This document shows, piece after piece, positions 27,220 through 34,933 of a DNA stretch of 64,000 nucleotides (position 1 is the first letter of the stretch; the number at the start of each line of letters is the position of its first letter). Under the pieces are notes generated by a model. That model worked only from the letters and a program-made list of their open reading frames with translations, searched no databases and was not told the DNA's origin. This DNA comes from Alcaligenes ammonioxydans (lineage in GTDB: Bacteria; Pseudomonadota; Gammaproteobacteria; Burkholderiales; Burkholderiaceae_B). Position numbers and translations under genes: made by a program. Location: the NCBI RefSeq assembly GCF_019343455.1, contig NZ_CP049362.1, positions 930,001 through 994,000 on the forward strand, read 5' to 3'.

Positions 27220-28689
27220 CTACAAATAGGGACTGGCTAACCAGATCAGCCGATTGCGCAAGCGCTTGCCAAAGCCAATGGCATTCAGGGATTCCAGGCT
27301 GACGGCTTCGGCGTCTTCAATTTCCAGGTCAATCAGGTTCTGGATCTGGCGTGCGGTGTCTCGGCTGTAGATTTCCACGTCCAGCTCAAAGTTCAAGCGC
27401 AGGCTACGAGGGTCCAGATTGGATGAGCCGATATAGGACCAGACGCCATCAATGGTCATGAGTTTGGAATGATTGAATGGCCCCCGGGCGCGCCAGACCC
27501 GACAGCCCGCGCGTAGCACCTGGTCGAGCTGGGCCGTCATGGCGTAATTGACCAGACGCAGGTTGTTCTGCCCTGGAATCACGATGTCTACCTGTATGCC
27601 ACGCCGCGCCGCTGTGTTCAGAGCTCCCAATAGAATCTGGTCGGGCAGGAAATAGGGGGACTGGATACGGATATGGCGTTGTGCGATGGCAAACGCACCT
27701 TGCAGCATGTGGTGGGTGCTGGCCATGAAGCGGTCAGGGCCGGAAGCAATGCATCGGGCTGGCACATGAGGCCGGGGGGCGGGCGTGGCGCTGGCATGCC
27801 AATAGTCCGGCGACAGATCCTCGCGAGTGGTAAATTGCCAGTCGTGTCGAAATGACGCCAGCAATTGCATGACAGCCGGGCCTTCCAGGCGAAAGTGCGT
27901 GTCCTGGGACGGTTTGCCGTCGCTATATTGCGCCATAAAGGACTCGCGCAGGTTCATGCCCCCGGTAAAGCCCACAGTGCCATCCACAATCAGGAGTTTG
28001 CGGTGACTGCGCAGATTGGCGTAGGGCATGCGCAAAAAGCCCAGGGGGTTGGTCATGAATAGAGCGCAGCGTATGCCCTCACGGCGCAACAGTCGCACAA
28101 TGGGGGTGCGTGAGTATTTAGCGCCAATGGCATCGACCAGCACCCGAATCTGCACGCCTCGCTGGTGCGCGCGTGACAGGGCGCTGACAAATTCCTGGCC
28201 CAGGCGATCGCTATCAAAAATATAGCTTTGCAAGGCAATCGTGTTGCGAGCCTGTTCGATGGCTTCCAGCATGGCGGGGTAGGCCTGATCGCCACCCAGC
28301 AAAACCCGCACATTATTGCCGTTGCGTAGTTGACTGCGGCTGACACGGTCTCCCAGGATCTGCAGGGACCGAAACGGGGCGCCCACCAGTGCGCCAATGT
28401 CAGAGACTGGGGGGTGTAAATAGGTAACCTGTTCATAAAACACGTCCGCGCTGTGTTCGAGGCGGCTTTGTCTACGTACCCGGTTGATGCCGGCGATCAG
28501 GTACAGAAATGGCCCTAACAAGGGCGACATGATGATGACGCCAACCCAACTGATGGCCGCGCGGACATCGTTTTTGGTCATGGCGGCATGAATGGCTGCA
28601 GATGCGCCCAGGATCACGCTGAGTGCCAGCGCCAGGTGCGGCCAGTAGTCGTGCAGCAGGGCGCGCAGATGGATCAAGTGCTCTTGCAT
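27220..28689 (-). CDS. cls: Cardiolipin synthase (phospholipase D family)
   Basis: 489-residue membrane enzyme that joins two phosphatidylglycerols to cardiolipin. Two N-terminal membrane helices (about 12-32 and 38-62) precede two phospholipase D motifs: HRKLLIVDGTVGFTGG and HSKLMTIDGVWSYIGSSNLDPRS. Both HxK(x4)D catalytic sets are intact. The ATG at 28689 comes four bases after the stop of a small upstream gene, so the two are probably co-transcribed; a longer frame to 28779 would overlap that gene and is not preferred. Confidence 0.9.
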   Translation of the reverse strand: MQEHLIHLRALLHDYWPHLALALSVILGASAAIHAAMTKNDVRAAISWVGVIIMSPLLGPFLYLIAGINRVRRQSRLEHSADVFYEQVTYLHPPVSDIGALVGAPFRSLQILGDRVSRSQLRNGNNVRVLLGGDQAYPAMLEAIEQARNTIALQSYIFDSDRLGQEFVSALSRAHQRGVQIRVLVDAIGAKYSRTPIVRLLRREGIRCALFMTNPLGFLRMPYANLRSHRKLLIVDGTVGFTGGMNLRESFMAQYSDGKPSQDTHFRLEGPAVMQLLASFRHDWQFTTREDLSPDYWHASATPAPRPHVPARCIASGPDRFMASTHHMLQGAFAIAQRHIRIQSPYFLPDQILLGALNTAARRGIQVDIVIPGQNNLRLVNYAMTAQLDQVLRAGCRVWRARGPFNHSKLMTIDGVWSYIGSSNLDPRSLRLNFELDVEIYSRDTARQIQNLIDLEIEDAEAVSLESLNAIGFGKRLRNRLIWLASPYL

Positions 28690-28693
28690 GGTG

Positions 28694-28930
28694 TTAGCTG
28701 TTCCGCTTCTGGTCGGGCAGGTCCGGGCGTTGGTAAAGGCTGTGCATCCAGGATGGGTTTGGTTTGCCGCGAGCGGCAAACTGTTGCAGACGGGAAGGGG
28801 AGCGCCAGACGCCTCCGCCTATTCCAGGACTGGGCTGGACTCCATACCAAAACCATTGGCCGTCTTCATCTTGTGCAAGCCAGTCCCAGTTAGCGGGTGC
28901 CTGATCCCAGCAGGGGAAACCGAATGTCAT
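28694..28930 (-). CDS. Small conserved-looking protein upstream of cardiolipin synthase
   Basis: 78-residue protein rich in Trp and Pro (CWDQAPANWDWLAQDEDGQWFWYG, then GVWRSPSRLQQFAARGKPNPSW). Composition and codon use look coding, GGAAA precedes the start region, and the stop is four bases before cls. No signal peptide or membrane segment is seen. I do not recognise a characterised family; the position suggests co-expression with cardiolipin synthase. Confidence 0.6.
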   Translation of the reverse strand: MTFGFPCWDQAPANWDWLAQDEDGQWFWYGVQPSPGIGGGVWRSPSRLQQFAARGKPNPSWMHSLYQRPDLPDQKRNS

Positions 28931-29286
28931 CAGCAAATTTCCAGAAAATGGGACAGATTAGAGTATAAGAAAGCGTGGTTTTGTGCCAGTTTCTATTACA
29001 AAGGGCGAGTGCAGAAAAAAAATGAAGAGGTCCGGGCGCCTTGATATGTCGTACTGTCCCTTCTGATAGAGGCGGAGTGAGCCTTGGGTAGGGCGTGTCC
29101 GAGGTTCACAATCGAACACAGTTTATTGTCCAGCCTGAACTTGTCGGGAGTGTGCGAAGGTGCCAAACTTGCTACGATGAACCAACGCAAAAAAGCCCGC
29201 TACGAGGCGGGCTTTCAAGTATTTTTCCAGTTCCTGATTTTGTCACCCTTTAAGGAGATACGCAAAACCTGGGAAGCGGTAAATTT
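28931..29286. other. Gene-free stretch between cls operon and tRNA-His
   Basis: 356 bases holding the promoter region of the small-protein/cls operon on the minus strand and the tRNA-His terminator at 29189-29215. Nothing else is recognised. Confidence 0.5.
29189..29215 (-). terminator. Terminator downstream of tRNA-His
   Basis: Stem AAAGCCCGC/GCGGGCTTT with a six-base loop; on the minus strand it is followed by six T, about 70 bases after the tRNA-His 3' end. Confidence 0.85.
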
Positions 29287-29363
29287 TGGGGTGACCGATG
29301 GGGCTCGAACCCACGACAACCGGAATCACAATCCGGGACTCTACCAACTGAGCTACGGTCACC
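29287..29363 (-). tRNA. tRNA-His (anticodon GTG)
   Basis: Minus-strand cloverleaf: G-1 plus GTGACCG/CGGTCAC acceptor with discriminator C, D arm AGCTCAGTTGGTAGAG, anticodon stem CCGGA/TCCGG with loop TTGTGAT (anticodon GTG), T arm with GTTCGAGCC and encoded CCA. Confidence 0.97.
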
Positions 29364-29376
29364 ACTGTTTGGTGCA

Positions 29377-29411
29377 GTACGTATTAACAGTACATATTAA
29401 GTACTTATTAA
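29377..29411. repeat. Three direct copies of GTACNTATTAA upstream of tRNA-His
   Basis: GTACGTATTAA, GTACATATTAA and GTACTTATTAA start at 29377, 29390 and 29401. They lie immediately upstream of the tRNA-His gene as it is transcribed on the minus strand, in its promoter region. Each copy differs only at the fifth base. Confidence 0.6.
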
Positions 29412-29601
29412 TTTACTGCTTTTACTTGTTGCTTGCCGTTTAAGGCTTGCTGTGAAGTAAAAAATGTATTCTAGCACGCTTTTTTTAAATAGTGCAACAC
29501 CTGTGCAAGAATACCTCGACCCTGAACCCCGCCCCGGTCTTGCCGGGCAGTGTGTGACTCAGGTTTAATGTTTTTCCCTCGTAATAGCAAGGAAGCGCGA
29601 T

Positions 29602-30228
29602 ATGTCTCAATTATTCGTCGTTCATCCCGAAAATCCTCAACCCCGCGCATTGGCCCAGGCCGCCGAACTACTGGCTAAGGGAGGGCTGCTGGCCATTCCT
29701 ACTGACTCCAGCTATGCCGTAGTCGCCCGTCTGGACGACAAGTCCGCCGCTGATAACCTGCGGCGCCTGCGTGGCTTGGACGATCGCCACCATCTGACCT
29801 TGCTGTGCCGTGATCTGGCCGAGATCAGCCACTTTGCCAAAGTGGACAACCCGCAGTACCGCCTGCTGAAAATGGCTACCCCCGGTCCGTGGACATTTAT
29901 TCTGGAAGCGACCAAGGAGGTGCCCCGTCGCGTGTCCCACCCCTCTCGCAAGACGATCGGTATTCGGGTTCCCAATCAGAAAGTGGCTCTGGCTCTGATG
30001 GAACAGGTGGGCAGCCCCTTGATTTCCACCACCCTGATTCCCGAGGGCGAGGACGAGCCCTTAAATGATGCCCAGGAAATTCTGGACCGTTATGCGCATC
30101 AGTTGGCCGCGGTTGTGGATGGCGGACCGTGCCCCTTGCAGGCAACCACTGTGATTGATCTGACCGGCCCTACGCCGCAAGTGCAGCGTCATGGTTCGGG
30201 TGATCCTGCTACCTTGGGCTTGTCCTGA
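29602..30228 (+). CDS. YciO-like protein of the Sua5/YrdC family
   Basis: 208-residue cytoplasmic protein with the Sua5/YrdC/YciO fold, which in Sua5/TsaC makes threonylcarbamoyl-AMP for the t6A modification of tRNA. The pattern RRLRGLDDRHHLTLLC, TPGPWTFILEATKEVPRR and RKTIGIRVPNQ fits the YciO subgroup, whose activity is much weaker or uncertain, rather than TsaC itself. AAGGA eight to nine bases upstream supports the ATG. The next gene is a site-2 protease, a neighbour seen in other betaproteobacteria. Confidence 0.85.
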   Translation: MSQLFVVHPENPQPRALAQAAELLAKGGLLAIPTDSSYAVVARLDDKSAADNLRRLRGLDDRHHLTLLCRDLAEISHFAKVDNPQYRLLKMATPGPWTFILEATKEVPRRVSHPSRKTIGIRVPNQKVALALMEQVGSPLISTTLIPEGEDEPLNDAQEILDRYAHQLAAVVDGGPCPLQATTVIDLTGPTPQVQRHGSGDPATLGLS

Positions 30229-30388
30229 ACTCCGGGTTTGCACAAAACTCGCGTCCAGGTGCCTATCCGTGTTTCAATTCTGAACCTTGAGGCAGCACTC
30301 GCTGTCTCAATCAGACGGGCTGTTTGCAGGCGACTGATCCGTGTGTATGCACAATCGGATCAGTTGCCGGCCTGGACCAAGGATCACC

Positions 30389-31039
30389 ATGGACTCTTTT
30401 ATACAGACCTTGACGGTCTATGCTCTGCCAGTCATTTTCGGCATCACCTTGCATGAAGCGGCTCACGGTTATGTCGCCCGCATGTTTGGCGACCCGACCG
30501 CCATGCTGGCCGGACGCATCAGTTTGAACCCCTTGCGCCACATCGACCCTATCGGCACGATTGTGGTGCCTGCCGTGCTCTTGCTGTCCAGCGCACTCAT
30601 GGGAATGGGCGGCATTTTGTTCGGCTGGGCCAAGCCGGTACCGGTCGATTGGGGGCGCTTGCGCAACCCCAAACGTGACATGCTCTGGGTGGCTCTTGCC
30701 GGACCGGCTTCCAATATGCTGATGGCGATTCTGTGGGTCTTGTACGCACACTTGATGGTCAAGCTGGGGCAGGGCGACAGCCGCTTCTGGATGGGTATGG
30801 CCATTGCAGGCGTACAGGTCAATCTGGTCTTGATGGCCTTGAATCTGTTGCCCCTGCCTCCCTTGGATGGCGGCCGTATCGTATTTAGTCTCTTGCCGGA
30901 TCGTTTGGCCTATCATTACTCCCGTATTGAGCCTTACGGCATGGTTATTCTGATCTTGCTGATGTTCACTGGCGTGCTTTGGACCCTGATGCGTCCTTTG
31001 ATTGCCCTGGGCGAAGGCGTATTGAAATGGTTCTTATGA
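30389..31039 (+). CDS. Site-2 protease family (M50) membrane metalloprotease
   Basis: 216-residue integral membrane protein. The zinc motif HEAAH (in GITLHEAAHGYVAR) is within the first membrane helix, and the second ligand motif NLLPLPPLDGGRI is in a later helix. It lacks a PDZ domain, so it belongs to the short M50 group rather than RseP. The substrate is unknown. The ATG at 30389 is preceded by AAGGA; an ATG 16 codons upstream has none. A hairpin follows the stop. Confidence 0.88.
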   Translation: MDSFIQTLTVYALPVIFGITLHEAAHGYVARMFGDPTAMLAGRISLNPLRHIDPIGTIVVPAVLLLSSALMGMGGILFGWAKPVPVDWGRLRNPKRDMLWVALAGPASNMLMAILWVLYAHLMVKLGQGDSRFWMGMAIAGVQVNLVLMALNLLPLPPLDGGRIVFSLLPDRLAYHYSRIEPYGMVILILLMFTGVLWTLMRPLIALGEGVLKWFL

Positions 31040-31060
31040 TTTAACGGCTTATCCGTTAAA
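31040..31060 (+). terminator. Hairpin between M50 protease gene and dapA
   Basis: TTTAACGG/CCGTTAAA stem with a five-base loop directly after the protease stop. A T-run appears only about 14 bases later, so termination is likely incomplete. Confidence 0.4.
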
Positions 31061-31118
31061 CTTGTGAGTCAATATTTTTTTGGGCTGTTGGGCCTTAAAC
31101 CCGGAGATTCATCTCATC

Positions 31119-32024
31119 ATGGCAAGTTCGGACTCTGCTATTTCCAATTTTCAGGGCAGCATGGTTGCCCTTGTTACACCCATGGATCCCAATGGGGGTC
31201 TGGATTTTGCCGCTTACCGAAAGCTGATCGACTGGCACATACAGGAAGGAACACGTGTGCTGGTGGTCGTTGGAACCTCGGGCGAGTCGCCTACGGTGTC
31301 GGTCGATGAGCATGCCGAACTGATCAAGGTGGCTGTAGAGCACGCCGCCGGTCGTGTTCCCGTGATTGCCGGAGTCGGTGGCAACTCCACCCGTGAAGCC
31401 ATCGAGCTGTCGCGTCATGCGCAGGAAGTGGGTGCAGACGCCGGTTTGTCGGTGGTGCCTTATTACAATCGCCCTACCCAGGAAGGGATGTACCAGCATT
31501 TCCGCGCTATTGCAGAAGCGGTGGAATTGCCCCAATTCCTGTATAACGTGCCAGGCCGCACGGTCGCAGACCTGCAAAATGACACCGTGCTGCGTCTTGC
31601 GCAGATTCCCAACATCATTGGCATCAAGGATGCAACCGGCGATCTGGCGCGCGGTGGACTGCTGCTGCGTGATGCGCCGGAAGATTTTATTGTGGTCAGC
31701 GGCGATGATCCTACGGCTGCTTCGTATATCCTGCTGGGCGCCAAGGGCAATATTTCCGTGACGGCCAACGTGGCGCCACGCCTGATGAGCCAGTTGTGTC
31801 AGGCCGCTCTGGATATGGATGTACCCACGGTACGCCGTTTGAATGCCTTTTTGGCAGGTTTGAACAAGAACCTGTTTGTCGAGGCTAACCCCATTCCCGT
31901 GAAATGGGCCGTTGCAGAAATGGGCCTTACTCAGCTGGGATATCGTTTACCATTGACGCCGTTAAATGCACAGCATCACGAATTGCTGCGTCAATCCTTG
32001 AAACTTGCGGATCTTCTTCCATGA
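31119..32024 (+). CDS. dapA: 4-hydroxy-tetrahydrodipicolinate synthase
   Basis: 301-residue TIM-barrel aldolase that condenses pyruvate and aspartate semialdehyde in lysine and diaminopimelate synthesis. Visible are [10 protein letters not shown] at the N-terminus, GTSGESPTV (52-60), the catalytic tyrosine in [14 protein letters not shown], and the Schiff-base lysine K170 in GIKDATGD. The ATG at 31119 is the start nearest the family's N-terminus, though the GGAG element is about 12 bases away. bamC overlaps the stop by four bases, an arrangement shared with E. coli dapA-bamC. Confidence 0.95.
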   Translation: MASSDSAISNFQGSMVALVTPMDPNGGLDFAAYRKLIDWHIQEGTRVLVVVGTSGESPTVSVDEHAELIKVAVEHAAGRVPVIAGVGGNSTREAIELSRHAQEVGADAGLSVVPYYNRPTQEGMYQHFRAIAEAVELPQFLYNVPGRTVADLQNDTVLRLAQIPNIIGIKDATGDLARGGLLLRDAPEDFIVVSGDDPTAASYILLGAKGNISVTANVAPRLMSQLCQAALDMDVPTVRRLNAFLAGLNKNLFVEANPIPVKWAVAEMGLTQLGYRLPLTPLNAQHHELLRQSLKLADLLP

Positions 32025-33154
32025 TTGCTAAGCCAGTTAATAAAAGCCTGATCGGGCTGTCTCTGAGCCTGTTGGTGCTGTCGGGCTGCTCCACGGTGGA
32101 CCAGATAATGGGCCGGGGCGAGTCGGTGAATTACAAGAGTACGGTTGCGGGCGATCCCTTGAGCATTCCGCCGGATCTGACCCAGGCCAACCGCGATGCC
32201 CACTATCGTGCCCCAGAAGGGGTGACCTCCTATTCGGTTTACTCGCAAGGTCAAAATGCGCAGCAAGCCAAAGGCGGAGCCGATCAGATTTTGCCGCAAT
32301 CCGACGCTATCAAGGTGATGCGTGACGGTGATCTGCGCTGGCTGGTTGTCGACCGCCCCGTGGAGGATCTGTTTCCCCGTATTATTGATTTCTGGGGTGA
32401 TAACGGGTTCACCATTCAGTCGCAGGACCCCCGTGCCGGCCTGATCCAGACCGACTGGGCAGAGAACCGGGCCAAGATTCCTGAAAGCTGGATTCGCAGC
32501 GCCTTGGGTTCCATTATCGATCAGGTCTTTGACAGCGGTGAACGTGACCGCTTCCGTACCCGCTTTGAGCGTGTTGGCGACAAGACCGAAATCTACGTCT
32601 CCCATCAACACATGGAAGAGACGCCCACCGCGGATGGCACCGCCTTTAAATGGGTGTTCGCCAAAGAGGATCCGGGTCTGAACGCGGCCATGCTGGCTCG
32701 CATGATGGTCTTCCTGGGATCGGATATTGAAACCGCTCGTGAGCAGGTGGCCAACGCCGCCAAGGACCCGTCCAGCGTTCAGGTTCAGGCTTCGGACAAG
32801 GGCGATCAGGCAGAGCTGCTGCTGAACGAGTCCTTTGATCGAGCCTGGCGTCGTGTCGGCGTGGCTATCGATTCGGCCGGCTTCTCGGTTGAGGATCGTG
32901 ACCGCTCAGCGGGTGAGTTCTTTATTCGCTATCTGGATTCGGATACGGGCGAGAAGATTGAACAGCAAAACATTTTTGGCCGCATCTTTGGCAGTCGCAA
33001 TACGGCCGAAGCCACGCCGTTCCGCATCAAGCTGCGTGCCCAAGGAGCCGGTACCCGCGTGACCGTGCTGGATCAGCAAGGTCAGGAGCAGACGACAGCG
33101 ACGGCCAAGCGCATTATCAATGTGCTGTCCACCAATCTGCGTCCCGGTAGTTGA
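32021..33154 (+). CDS. bamC: Outer membrane assembly lipoprotein BamC
   Basis: 377-residue lipoprotein of the BAM complex that inserts beta-barrel proteins. The signal peptide ends in a lipobox LSGC with C23 as lipidation site. The unstructured segment after it (including ESVNYKS and [10 protein letters not shown], characteristic of BamC/NlpB) binds BamD, and two helix-grip domains follow. The ATG overlaps the dapA stop (ATGA), and a strong terminator follows. Confidence 0.93.
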   Translation: MIAKPVNKSLIGLSLSLLVLSGCSTVDQIMGRGESVNYKSTVAGDPLSIPPDLTQANRDAHYRAPEGVTSYSVYSQGQNAQQAKGGADQILPQSDAIKVMRDGDLRWLVVDRPVEDLFPRIIDFWGDNGFTIQSQDPRAGLIQTDWAENRAKIPESWIRSALGSIIDQVFDSGERDRFRTRFERVGDKTEIYVSHQHMEETPTADGTAFKWVFAKEDPGLNAAMLARMMVFLGSDIETAREQVANAAKDPSSVQVQASDKGDQAELLLNESFDRAWRRVGVAIDSAGFSVEDRDRSAGEFFIRYLDSDTGEKIEQQNIFGRIFGSRNTAEATPFRIKLRAQGAGTRVTVLDQQGQEQTTATAKRIINVLSTNLRPGS

Positions 33155-33190
33155 TTGTCTTGAGTCGGCCTGCGAGCCGTCTGGAAAAAG

Positions 33191-33217
33191 CCCTGGTTAT
33201 TGCCAGGGTTTTTTTTT
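33191..33217 (+). terminator. Terminator of dapA-bamC
   Basis: CCCTGG/CCAGGG stem with a six-base loop followed by nine T. Confidence 0.92.
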
Positions 33218-33475
33218 ATGTCCGCCATTCGTCCTGACCGGGCTTGATGCTAAGTCATTGAGTCCACAACCAGTCTGTTCACCTCATGAGTCTGCTGCCG
33301 CTCAGGTAAAGACCGCTCAATGGCTGCACGGAATGCCGTTGGGTTAGTTGGGAGTGCCGGTGCGTTTCCGGTGAAGTCTATGACTGCTCGTAAGAAGCCT
33401 TGCCTTCGTCCGTTTGGGTGGATGAGCGGGGTGGAGCTTTATCGAGGAGGACTGGACTTTCCATAAGACAGTAAA
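33218..33475. other. Gene-free stretch before the miniature sigma-factor gene
   Basis: The gap from the bamC terminator to the Fur-like box shows no credible gene and, importantly, no frame resembling sigma region 2, so the short sigma gene downstream is not an obvious 5'-broken full-length gene. Confidence 0.5.
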
Positions 33476-33494
33476 GATAATAGGAACTATTATC
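33476..33494. promoter_or_regulatory. Fur-box-like palindrome before the miniature sigma/anti-sigma pair
   Basis: GATAATAGGAACTATTATC is a perfect palindrome with eight-base arms and a three-base centre, matching 14 of 19 positions of the E. coli Fur consensus. It lies 24 bases upstream of the ATG of the sigma-like gene, where bound Fur would block its promoter or early transcription. This suggests induction under iron limitation. Confidence 0.65.
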
Positions 33495-33518
33495 GTTTAG
33501 TGTATTGAGGAGTCGTCC

Positions 33519-33839
33519 ATGCTGAAATTGTTTTTCCGTCATGGTTTACGCTTGTGTTGGCCTACGCGGCGGGGCCAACAAGCTGATGATTCCGCTTCTT
33601 CAGAGCCGCAGGCTCGACTGCTGGCGCTGATTGAGGCGTTGCCTCGTCGTCACCGCGAAGCTTTTGTGCTGCATCGTTTCGAGGGCCTGAGCTATAAAGA
33701 GATCGCCACTCGAATGGGCACAAGTTCACGAGTGGTGGAGCACTATATACGCATGACCATGCGGGCGTGTCGTCATGATCCGGCGCGGTTCCATCGGGTA
33801 GATGGGGCGATGCCGCGTTCGGCGGGCTCGTATGTGTAA
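33519..33839 (+). CDS. Miniature ECF sigma-like protein (region 4 only, FecI type)
   Basis: 106-residue protein. Residues ~30-90 match sigma region 4 of FecI-type factors (LLALIEALPRRHREAFVLHRFEGLSYKEIATRMGTS, with recognition helix SRVVEHYIRMTMRAC). The whole of region 2, needed for core binding and promoter melting, is absent; the N-terminus is a short basic/aromatic segment. GAGGAG six bases upstream gives the ATG a strong ribosome-binding site, and a Fur-like box precedes it, so it looks like a functional short gene rather than debris. It overlaps the next gene, a FecR N-terminal-domain protein. Confidence 0.75.
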   Translation: MLKLFFRHGLRLCWPTRRGQQADDSASSEPQARLLALIEALPRRHREAFVLHRFEGLSYKEIATRMGTSSRVVEHYIRMTMRACRHDPARFHRVDGAMPRSAGSYV

Positions 33840-34224
33840 GGAGGGGCACCTGCAGCACATTGATGAGCAGGCCTTGAATTGGCTGCTCAAACAGCACGAG
33901 CCCCAGTATCAGAACGATGCCCGCAGCCAGTCTGCCTTTCGCGCCTGGTTGACGATTGATCCCGAGCATCAGGCTGCTTTTCTGCGCTGGAAGTTGGAGT
34001 GGGAAGCCATGGATGCAATCAGTGAGGAGCAGGTGAGTCGCCTGCGTACCCGTTTGCAACAAGAGGCAATGAGCCGCGTGCAGAGACCGTGGCCTCTGCG
34101 TTTGTTAAATCGCGGTGTGGACGCCTGGTTCATCAATCCTGCCTGGCGCTTTGCGCTGGGGGGAGCGCTGTGCTTGCTGCTGGGCGTGGCGTTGCTGGGA
34201 ACCGTGGGCAGCTACTTTGTTTAG
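33832..34224 (+). CDS. Miniature FecR-type anti-sigma protein (DUF4880 plus membrane anchor only)
   Basis: About 130 residues. The N-terminal DUF4880 domain that binds FecI-type sigma factors is clear (EQALNWLLKQHEP, FRAWLTIDPEHQAAFLRWKLEWEAM), and the protein ends right after one membrane helix (about 103-130, PAWRFALGGALCLLLGV). The periplasmic FecR signalling domain is missing. The ATG at 33832 overlaps the sigma-like stop; AAGGAGG lies just inside, so a CTG start at 33851 is another possibility. Its 3' end overlaps the convergent bioD by 92 bases. Confidence 0.7.
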   Translation: MCKEGHLQHIDEQALNWLLKQHEPQYQNDARSQSAFRAWLTIDPEHQAAFLRWKLEWEAMDAISEEQVSRLRTRLQQEAMSRVQRPWPLRLLNRGVDAWFINPAWRFALGGALCLLLGVALLGTVGSYFV

Positions 34225-34933
34225 GCCTTTTTGAATCTGCCTGGTCTTCATTGTGCCAAGGTGACTGAAGATGCTGTGCCGCTTGCTGAATACGGTCATC
34301 CAGCCTTGCAGCGCTCAGTCTGGGAATGACGCCCAGGCAAGGGCCGGGTAGATAGTCATGCAGCGTCTGCAGGTTTTCCTTGGCATAAGGGATCTCCGGG
34401 TCGATGAGGTTGGCCACCCAGCCCAGCACGCTCAAACCGCTGGTGCGTATGGCCTGAGCCGTCAGTAGCGCGTGATTCAAAGCGCCCAAACGCAGACCCA
34501 CCACCAGAACGACAGGGAGCTGCAAAGCCTGTGCTAAATCGATACCTGTTCGCCCCTGTCCCAGGGGCAGCATGAAACCGCCCACTCCTTCCACGATGGC
34601 ATAGTCGGCATGTTCCGTCGCCGCTTGAACCATGTTTTTGATCAACGCTGGGTCTAGTTCGATTCCCGCTTGATCGGCCAGGATGTGGGGAGCCGCAGCG
34701 GGCTCAAACAGGTACGGTGTCAAGGTTGCCGGTGCCAGCTTCAGGCTGGAGTGCCGGGCCAGCGCGTCCACATCTTCGTTATGCAGACGGCCTTCTATTT
34801 CCTCGGCTCCCGACGCAATAGGCTTGATGCCCAGCGTGCGTGCGCCGCTTTGGCTTAGCAAATGAAGTAAGGCGGAACTGACCAGTGTTTTGCCAATCTC
34901 CGTGTCCGTGCCAGTCACAAAGCAGGCTTTCAT
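34133..34933 (-). CDS. bioD: Dethiobiotin synthetase, with extended C-terminus
   Basis: 266-residue ATP-dependent carboxylase that closes the ureido ring in biotin synthesis. The P-loop GTDTEIGKT is at residues 8-16, and EGVGGFMLPL and the nucleotide-site segment VVGLRLGALNHALLT follow. E. coli BioD has about 225 residues; here roughly 40 extra Pro/Ala/Ser-rich residues form the tail, encoded antisense to the mini-FecR gene. The ATG at 34933 overlaps the bioA stop by four bases and has AGGGA upstream; a longer frame to 34996 is not preferred. Confidence 0.92.
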   Translation of the reverse strand: MKACFVTGTDTEIGKTLVSSALLHLLSQSGARTLGIKPIASGAEEIEGRLHNEDVDALARHSSLKLAPATLTPYLFEPAAAPHILADQAGIELDPALIKNMVQAATEHADYAIVEGVGGFMLPLGQGRTGIDLAQALQLPVVLVVGLRLGALNHALLTAQAIRTSGLSVLGWVANLIDPEIPYAKENLQTLHDYLPGPCLGVIPRLSAARLDDRIQQAAQHLQSPWHNEDQADSKRPKQSSCPRFPATPRPAASTALPPAQSARQD

